This document shows positions 15,789 to 23,200 of a stretch of DNA of 28,082 bases, piece after piece. The stretch is from an uncultured Clostridia bacterium (GTDB taxonomy: Bacteria > Bacillota > Clostridia > TANB77 > CAG-508). The first letter of the stretch is position 1. Each line of letters begins with the position of its first letter. Both the position numbers and the translations under genes were made by a program. The stretch lies in assembly GCA_947626705.1 (NCBI GenBank), contig CANQTJ010000002.1, positions 1-28,082 of the forward strand. Reading direction: 5' to 3'. The notes under the pieces were generated by a model, which did no database searches, was not told the origin of the DNA, and worked only from the letters and a program-made list of their open reading frames with translations.

Positions 15789-16325
15789 TTATTTAATAAC
15801 TCCAAATACAGTTATTGCAAAAGAACATTTTGCATTATATCCATAATTAGTATCTATACTTACATTCTTTGTTAATACATTACTTATAACCATATTATTA
15901 GTCGATGATGTTGCAGAAGTTTTTGTTAATTGACAAGTTGGCAAATCAACAAATTCGAATGGAAAATTTAATTGAACAGTTGATGTTGTATCTAGAGCAG
16001 TATAATTTTGATATAATATACAAAATTTATTTTGAAATATTTGATAATGAAATCCTGTTTCTTCATTATATCCAGATGTTCCAATATCATTTCTTATTCC
16101 ATCTATATATTCACCAATTTTACTTTCATAATCTGATAAAGTATCATTTTCTTGTTGTTGAGCATTATCCGACTTTTCCTTTGCCAATTTTGCATTTTTA
16201 AATAGCCCATTTCCAGTTAATTGAGCAATTGAAATTCCTGCCAATATCAATAAAATCACTATTGTCATAACCAATGCAACTAATGTTATTCCTTTACTTT
16301 TTTCATACGTTTTTTCTAACTTCAT
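15789..16325 (-). CDS. Type IV pilin-like protein with N-terminal prepilin signal
   Basis: The product has 178 residues and opens with a short basic leader and the class III signal KG-ITLVALVMTIVILLILAGISI. Cleavage by a prepilin peptidase would follow Gly12. The usual Glu at position +5 of the mature pilin is Ala17 here, so it is an atypical or minor pilin-like, pseudopilin-like protein. Such KGITLVALV leaders are frequent in Clostridia. After the hydrophobic helix comes an amphipathic, charged segment, then a C-terminal domain of about 100 residues, rich in Thr, Ser and aromatic residues, ending CSFAITVFGVIK. This domain resembles a beta-rich receptor or fibre-tip domain in composition, but I cannot name it. 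The ATG at 16325 has an AAAGGGGA site and a promoter upstream. No pilus assembly genes lie nearby, so assembly factors would be elsewhere. Confidence 0.75.
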   Translation of the reverse strand: MKLEKTYEKSKGITLVALVMTIVILLILAGISIAQLTGNGLFKNAKLAKEKSDNAQQQENDTLSDYESKIGEYIDGIRNDIGTSGYNEETGFHYQIFQNKFCILYQNYTALDTTSTVQLNFPFEFVDLPTCQLTKTSATSSTNNMVISNVLTKNVSIDTNYGYNAKCSFAITVFGVIK

Positions 16326-16408
16326 TTATTTTCCCCTTTCTTCCTTTGTTTATTTTATACAAATATTACTTTATTATGTAAAATAATTATTACTAATTTC
16401 TGTTTTAA

Positions 16409-16437
16409 ATTTTATCATTCACATATTTTTTTGTAAA
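16409..16437 (-). promoter_or_regulatory. Promoter of the pilin-like gene
   Basis: On the minus strand, -35 TTTACA (16432-16437) and -10 TAAAAT (16409-16414) are 17 bases apart, each with one mismatch to consensus. The start would be near 16402, about 75 bases before the ATG. Confidence 0.6.
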
Positions 16438-16620
16438 TACTTTTTCTTAAATTTTCTTATATTTTTAATATGACATATTACATTCACATCTAATATCTTA
16501 ATTAAATAAAAAGGTTAAATATATAATATTTTAAATTGAGTTCGACCTGATAAATTATTTTCTTTATCTTTTTATAGTGTGTATTATGAATTGTAACTAC
16601 AACATTGTTATAGCTCACAG

Positions 16621-16648
16621 TTGACTAACAAATATTTTTTGATATAAT
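16621..16648 (+). promoter_or_regulatory. Promoter of the YcxB-like gene
   Basis: On the plus strand, -35 TTGACT (16621-16626) and a perfect -10 TATAAT (16643-16648) have a 16-base spacer. The start near 16655 would leave hardly any leader before the AAGGA Shine-Dalgarno and the ATG at 16670, so the gene would have a very short 5' leader. Confidence 0.7.
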
Positions 16649-16669
16649 AACAAAGAAGGAATATAAAAA

Positions 16670-17194
16670 ATGAAAATATTATTTAAAACCAAAACCAAAT
16701 ACACAAAAGAAGTATACCAAAAATATTTACAATTTCATCAAAACAAGTTCGGAAATAAATATAAATTTAATACAATAGTAACAATCCTATTATTAAGCTT
16801 TTGTATTATCATTAATTTAAAATATTTAAATTATAAAACTAGCTTTATTTTTACGGTAATATTACTATCATTCTGTTTTTATAGCTTTTTTTATCCAGTA
16901 AAAAAAGTGCAAAAAGAATTAAAAACAGAAAAATTTGAAAAGGAAAAAGAATTTACATTTAAATTTTATGATAAGTTTTTTGTGATTAGTAATGATGAAT
17001 TGTATGAAAAAATAAAGTATCTGAAACTATATAAAATATATGAAACCGATGACTTTTTTTACCTTTATATAAATAAAAATCATGCATTTTTATTAGATAA
17101 GTCTAACTTTTCTATAGGAGATATTTCTAATTTTAAGAAATTTATACAGAAAAAAATTTGTTTCTGTGTGAAATTTATACAGAAATTATTTTAG
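16670..17194 (+). CDS. YcxB-like membrane protein
   Basis: The product has 174 residues with two adjacent membrane segments (about 37-50 and 57-76) joined by a very short loop. They are followed by a cytoplasmic domain with the pattern FKFYDKFFVISN, LKLYKIYETDDFFYLYIN and AFLLDKSNFSIGDISNFKKFI. This order, two helices then a small beta-rich domain with an ET-D-FYLY strand and a K-F--GD turn, matches the YcxB-like family, whose function is unknown. The ATG has AAGGA nine bases upstream. It is the only plus-strand gene in the window and stands alone between its promoter and a hairpin terminator shared with the converging giant protein gene. Its last 25 residues contain a 16-bp direct repeat (17137-17152 and 17170-17185) that encodes KFIQK twice. 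Confidence 0.75.
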   Translation: MKILFKTKTKYTKEVYQKYLQFHQNKFGNKYKFNTIVTILLLSFCIIINLKYLNYKTSFIFTVILLSFCFYSFFYPVKKVQKELKTEKFEKEKEFTFKFYDKFFVISNDELYEKIKYLKLYKIYETDDFFYLYINKNHAFLLDKSNFSIGDISNFKKFIQKKICFCVKFIQKLF

Positions 17195-17212
17195 TTACAT
17201 ATAATATTAAAA

Positions 17213-17257
17213 GAAGATTATTTTAAGCAAATATTTGCTAAATTAATCTTCCTTTTT
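17213..17257 (+). terminator. Terminator between the convergent YcxB-like and M26-like genes
   Basis: The stem has GAAGATTA (17213-17220) and TAATCTTC (17244-17251) as its base, and AGCAAA/TTTGCT around the tip, with one small asymmetry. On the plus strand it is followed by five T residues (17253-17257). On the minus strand, past the other arm, there is a short UUUU run. It sits 20 bases beyond one stop codon and 16 beyond the other, so it probably serves both genes. Confidence 0.8.
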
Positions 17258-17273
17258 AGTGTATTCAACTATT

Positions 17274-20200
17274 CTATTTTTTCAATTCTGGATATCCATT
17301 TGTTGCTAAATTAGCAAAATCCCAAATATTTTCATCAAAATGTAATGTATTAACATAGAAAGTTTTTTCTCTTAAATTTTGTGATGTCGCTGTTTTTAAG
17401 CTATTGCCAGTATTACTTGTAATACTGCTAACTCCTGTAGAATCTGCAAATTCATAACAATTTTCTAAACACTTTATAATTGTTTCTTCAATACAACCTG
17501 CAAATTTATTAACATTTATATTATCAAATCCAGTCATATTTCCAATAGAAATACAGTTTCTTATACTTGGTGTATTATAAATATTTCCTACAAATCCTCC
17601 ATTATTATTACGGTCATCTGTACTCTTTGGTCTATTTACATTAACATTTGAAATAACATTTTCTATTATAACCGTTTGATGTGTTGCACCAACTATACCT
17701 GCACATTCAGTTGTATAACATTCTAAAGTTCCTTGTACATAACAGTTTGTTATTTTTCCTCCATATTTTCTGCCTATGAAAGTTGATACATAAACACCAC
17801 TTCCAGTTACATTAGCATTTTTTACTGTAATTTTATCAAAAGTAGAGTTTGCATTATCAGTTCCTGAAACAACAGAAGTTCTATGCGTTCCTTTCAATAT
17901 TATATTTTCAAATTTCATATTTTCAAATACTGCATTATTTGATGTTTTAGTAAATGCTGTTGTCATATCTCCACCTGTATTATTAAAATCTTTTATATTT
18001 AAGTTTTTTACTGTTCCTCTAAATTCATTAAATAATGATGCATTTTTTAAATTAGATAATGTATGTCCTTTACCATCAATACTACCTACAAAAGCTTCAT
18101 TAATAACACTATTAGCTCCACTATATTCAGTAAAATCAATATCATTGTTTATAACATATTTTTTCTTAGTTCCGCCTTCTTCAGTTCCTATTTTTATAAA
18201 ATCTTCTAAAGTATTAATTTCTACCTGTTCTACTGTATATATATTTTCGCCATATTCATAATACGCATTAGTTTTATTTTTTATAATCGGTAATTCTAAA
18301 TTTGACTCTTGTATATGTATATTGCTAATACTTGAATTTTTGCTATTAATTGATAAAAATGCTTCTGCTTGTGTATTATATTTTGGTTTTTCAATAACAA
18401 GATTCTTTACTTGAGCATATATCATATTATTAAATAATGGATATTTTAGTCCTGTTATTTTATGATTATTTCCATCTAAAATTCCAACAAATTGGTCTAT
18501 ATAATAATTTCCTTCATTTACTGTAATTGTAGAAAAATCAATATCTGCATCTAAACGATAATTTCCAAATGTATTTGAACTTACTAATTTTATTAACTGT
18601 TCTGCACTTGTAATTGATGTTTCTGTTGGATTTGTGTATATATCACCATCTAAGAAGTCATTTGTTGCTCTTTTTACAAGTCCAAATATCAATCTTTTTA
18701 CATTTGTAGTTGCATCTCTATTTCCACTAACTGCATCTATTTTTAGGGCTTCTTCAAATTGTTTAATTACTTGTTCAGAGTCAAAATATGGTATCTTTGA
18801 TAAGTTTTGTCTTACTTCTTCATAACGATTTAATTTATATTGTTTCCAAGTAATACTGTTATCTCCTGTTATTTTTCTTAATGCATCTAAATCAGTTTGA
18901 CTTCTTCCAGACATATAAGTAGCATATCCATTTTCATATCCACCAATTCCTAACATCTCTTGCCCTAATCTTTTAAATGAATTACTATCTGGAGCTCCGT
19001 TATCATTATGTGCTTGATACCAGTTAACATCATAGAAAGATTCATAACCATAAGTTCCATAACTTGCTGAGCCACGTGTTCCTGGTGATTTTAAAGCAAT
19101 TTTGTTATTCCATAAGCTTTCCATATCCTTTAAATTCATTTGCCTAAAATCTTCTGCTGTTAAAGTTGAATATGTAGTAATTAATGCTTTGCCATCTTCC
19201 TCATAACTTGCTTGGACTGCAACGTTTGCTTGTTGTTCTGGTGTTAATTTCAAAAATGCCTGACCTACCAAATAGTCTAATACATAACCTGTTTCAAACA
19301 TATCTTTATAGTAGTCTTTGATTTTTTCTGGTGTATTAATTCTTTCATAAGTAAAATTATTTGTAATATCTTGTGTAATATCAAATTTCCTTGAAAGATT
19401 AAATACCATACTTCCATCGCCCATATCTTGCGCTATATTTCCATCTGCATGTGCTTCTGGTCCTGTTCCATTTCTTCTTCCACTTCCACCATAGAAATAA
19501 CGTCCATCTTGATTATGTGCCGTTTCGTGAGCAAATACAGTAAAAGAATAATCTCCATCTAATGCTGCATATACAATCCAAAATACATTAGTTCCATTTG
19601 CATAAGCTCCTGCACCATTAGCTGCTCCCCATTGTCCTACTGCTTCATTAACCCATTTTAACACAGGGTCATTTGTAGTTCCCGCTTCTTGTGTTCCAGA
19701 CGTTACCTTTGAACCTTCTGGGAAATTAAATCTTGTATCAAATTGAATATGTACAAAGCTATTTAATTGTTGAGCAGAATTTTGCATTAAATTTGCCACA
19801 GTTCCATAAAAATGTCCTATTTTTTCTGAATACTCTGCTATTATTTCTTGCATTCTTTCTCTTTCTTTTCCATCTTTTGTTAAATAAGTTTTATATCTAT
19901 TCATACTTCCTATAACAAATTGTGACGGCATAGAAATTATATACATATCCTCTTGTGGTGCAGTCAAAATTGGTAAAATAATATTTGTTCTATCTCCTAA
20001 AGTTTCAAAAATATCCCAAATCCTATACTTAATTTCTTCTGTACCTCCATAAGCTTTTTGCTCTTTTAAAATTCCTTTAAAATGCTCTACAAACCAGTCA
20101 CTTGGATTATCATAACCATTTATTGTTTGCATTAAATATGCTAAAAAGTCTGGCATATTTTTTCCTGTATATACTTGTAAAGTACTTTCATAAAATTTAT

Positions 20201-23200
20201 TGGTAGCACCAGTAGCTCTTAGAGATTTATCCACTTTATATATACTATCTATTAAATAGTCTGTAGTTATATTTTTATCAATATAATATCCATTAAAAAA
20301 CATTAATTTACTAATTATTACACCATCTAAATCAATATTATACCATTTATCAAAATAGTTATATGCATATAATAATTTTATTATCTTATCTTTTGTAAAT
20401 TTTTCTGCTATTTGACTTTGAATAATTTGATTATTACAATAAGTTGGATAATCTTCTTGTGTTAACAAATAATTACCTATAATTTCTTCAATCTTAGATT
20501 TCACAGATTCATTATAATAATCAACATATAGTCTGCTTTCATCTTCTTCTGTTGTATTTGCAATTACTTGTGCATAATCGTATTCTTTTGCTTCATTAAC
20601 AATTTTTTGTTTTAATGTTTCATCAATATTGGCAATATAATTTCCAAATTGATATTGTATATTAAGTTCTGGAATTTGATATACCGCAACAAGTTTTTCT
20701 ATAGTTTTTGAATATTTAACTTCAAAATCTTCTGATTTATTATTTTCATAAATAACCTTTATCTTTGTAACCTTATTAACATCATCTTTTTGAATTCCTA
20801 ATACAAGCTTATTATCTTTATCAAGTGGCAAAATAAATTTTATCTTTTGTGTAGACATTAACCCTTCTGCTGATATAGTATTAGCATATTCTACCCATCT
20901 ATTTGTATCAGCAAATGGTATTAACTTTGACACATTATAATATAAAATTTCTTTAGTTTGTTGATAATTTTCATTTTTCCTTACTTCCTCATAATTTGGA
21001 ATTTTATTTTTATTTTCTATTATTTCATAATCTTCTATTTGACTTGGCATTGTATCAGACTTTAAATTTGGAAGTTTTTGATATTGTATAAAGTCTAAAT
21101 TCCAAACATCTTCATCTAATTTAAGTTCTTCTTTATAAAATTCCTTTTTATATAAATCTGTTAATAATTTTACTTTTTCACTATTATTAGCATTTATATT
21201 AGTAATTGCATTTCCACCTTCATATTCATATATATTATCTACATTAGTTAATACATCAAAACCTGCAATTTTATATGCTATTCCACTTGTCATTGCAAAA
21301 CAATTTTCAATTCTTGGAGTTCCTCCTTCATTTGGTCCTCCTATAATTCCTCCATTTCCTTTAGCTGATGGAGAAACAATGTTTACATTAGTATAACAAT
21401 GATTAATTGTTGTTCCACTATGCCAACCAGTAATGCCACCTACCCTTGAGCCTAAATTGTGTTGTAATGTACCTTGCAATTTACCTGTTACATAACAGTT
21501 TTCAATAGTTGTTCCACTTGAAGTATTTCCAACAATTCCTCCAATTGTATTATTTCCTTTAACAAATACTTCTGTTGCTGAACAAGATTTAACAGTAGAG
21601 TTTATAGCATTTCCAACAATTGCTCCCATTGAAGCTTCATTATTACTTATAGTAGATAATTTTATATGTACATTTTCAATAGTTGTTCCATTTTCTATTA
21701 CACCTGCTACAATTGCTTTTACAGATGTAGTAACATTTGCGTTTTCAATAACTAAATTTTTAATAGTTGCATTATTTAACTTTTCAAACATACCAGTAGG
21801 CAAATTTATTATCTTATGCCCATTTCCATTTAAAGTTCCAGTAAATGTTCCAGTAACTGCTGAAGTTAAAGTTTCAATACAAGAAGCATCTAAATCTTCT
21901 GTTAAATCATAATTACCTGATAAATTTTTAGAAATATTTTCAAAAAATTCATTTGCCTTTTTTACTAAAGTATGCTCTCCTTGATTATCTCTATATGGTA
22001 CTTCAAAAGTAAAATTATATTGTTTATTAAATTTATCTTCTTGTTTCTGATATATAATAAATTCATTTTGATTAATAGTTACATATACTTTTCCATTATC
22101 ATCTTTTTTAATTTCTTTTATATTAGAGTAAAATGTAGGCAATTCTTCCATCTTAACTTTTACATAATAATTTTCTAAATCTTGTGGTATTCCATTTTCT
22201 AAATTTAGAAAATCTATTTTCTCTATTGTACCATTTGTTTTATGATATATTTCTATATCTGAAATATCTTTTAACTCTATTACATCAACAGATGCTGTTA
22301 ATTCATATTCAAAAATCTCTTTATCTGTATATTTATTTATATCTGTTTCATCTGTATCTAAATCATAAGTTGAAATTATTTTAACTGTATACTTCTCGCT
22401 AGTATTTAATGTAAATTCTAATTTATTTTGTCCTTTTGTTATATCTTGTTGTTTTACAATCTTTCCTGTTACATCCTTAATTTCTATTTTTGCACTTTTT
22501 ACAGTTTCTTCTTCATCTACTAAATCAAATGTAATTTGTAAAGTATCATTTTCCGTTTTTTCATATATAAAGTTTTCAATTTTAGGTTCATCTTTTAAAA
22601 CTTCAATTTCAATACTATTATTACTATCTACAATAAGTTCTAATCCATTATTCATTAACATTTTATCAATAGTTAATGTTTTCTTTCCTGAAACATTCGG
22701 TACTATAAATTCTAATGTATAATCATTAAGCTGTTTTTCTAATTTATATTTTTCTCCATCAATAAACACAAATTCTGGATAAAATTTAGTTATATTTGTA
22801 CTAGTAAATGAAAGCTTTAATTTCTCTCCTTTTTTATAATATTTTGATTCTGTATTTGTTTCTATATTTTTAGTCTTAATATTATCTATTTCTAAACCAT
22901 AATCTTTAATAAATTGAACAGGCTTTTCTAATAAGATTTTTTCTTCTACTTTTTGTTGTTTTTCAATATCTCTCCCATATTTAGCAATAATCTTTAATGT
23001 ATATTCAAAATTTTCTTCAACATCTATTTCAATACTGTTATTACCTATTTCAGTAATATCTATCTCTTTTTTTACTTCTTCATTTTCATCTTTTATTAAT
23101 TGTAATTTTCCACTTATAAAGGTATCATCATTATCTATAAGTGTAAAATGTACTATTACAGTCTGATTTTGTAAATTTTCTTCTAGTCTATAATCTTCCA

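Larger units (their letters stand above)
16326..16669. other. Divergent intergenic region between the pilin-like and YcxB-like genes
   Basis: About 340 bp of AT-rich DNA holds the promoter of the minus-strand pilin-like gene (16409-16437) and that of the plus-strand YcxB-like gene (16621-16648), listed separately. The 180 bases between them contain no ORF and no clear structure beyond weak partial palindromes near 16590-16620. Confidence 0.7.
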
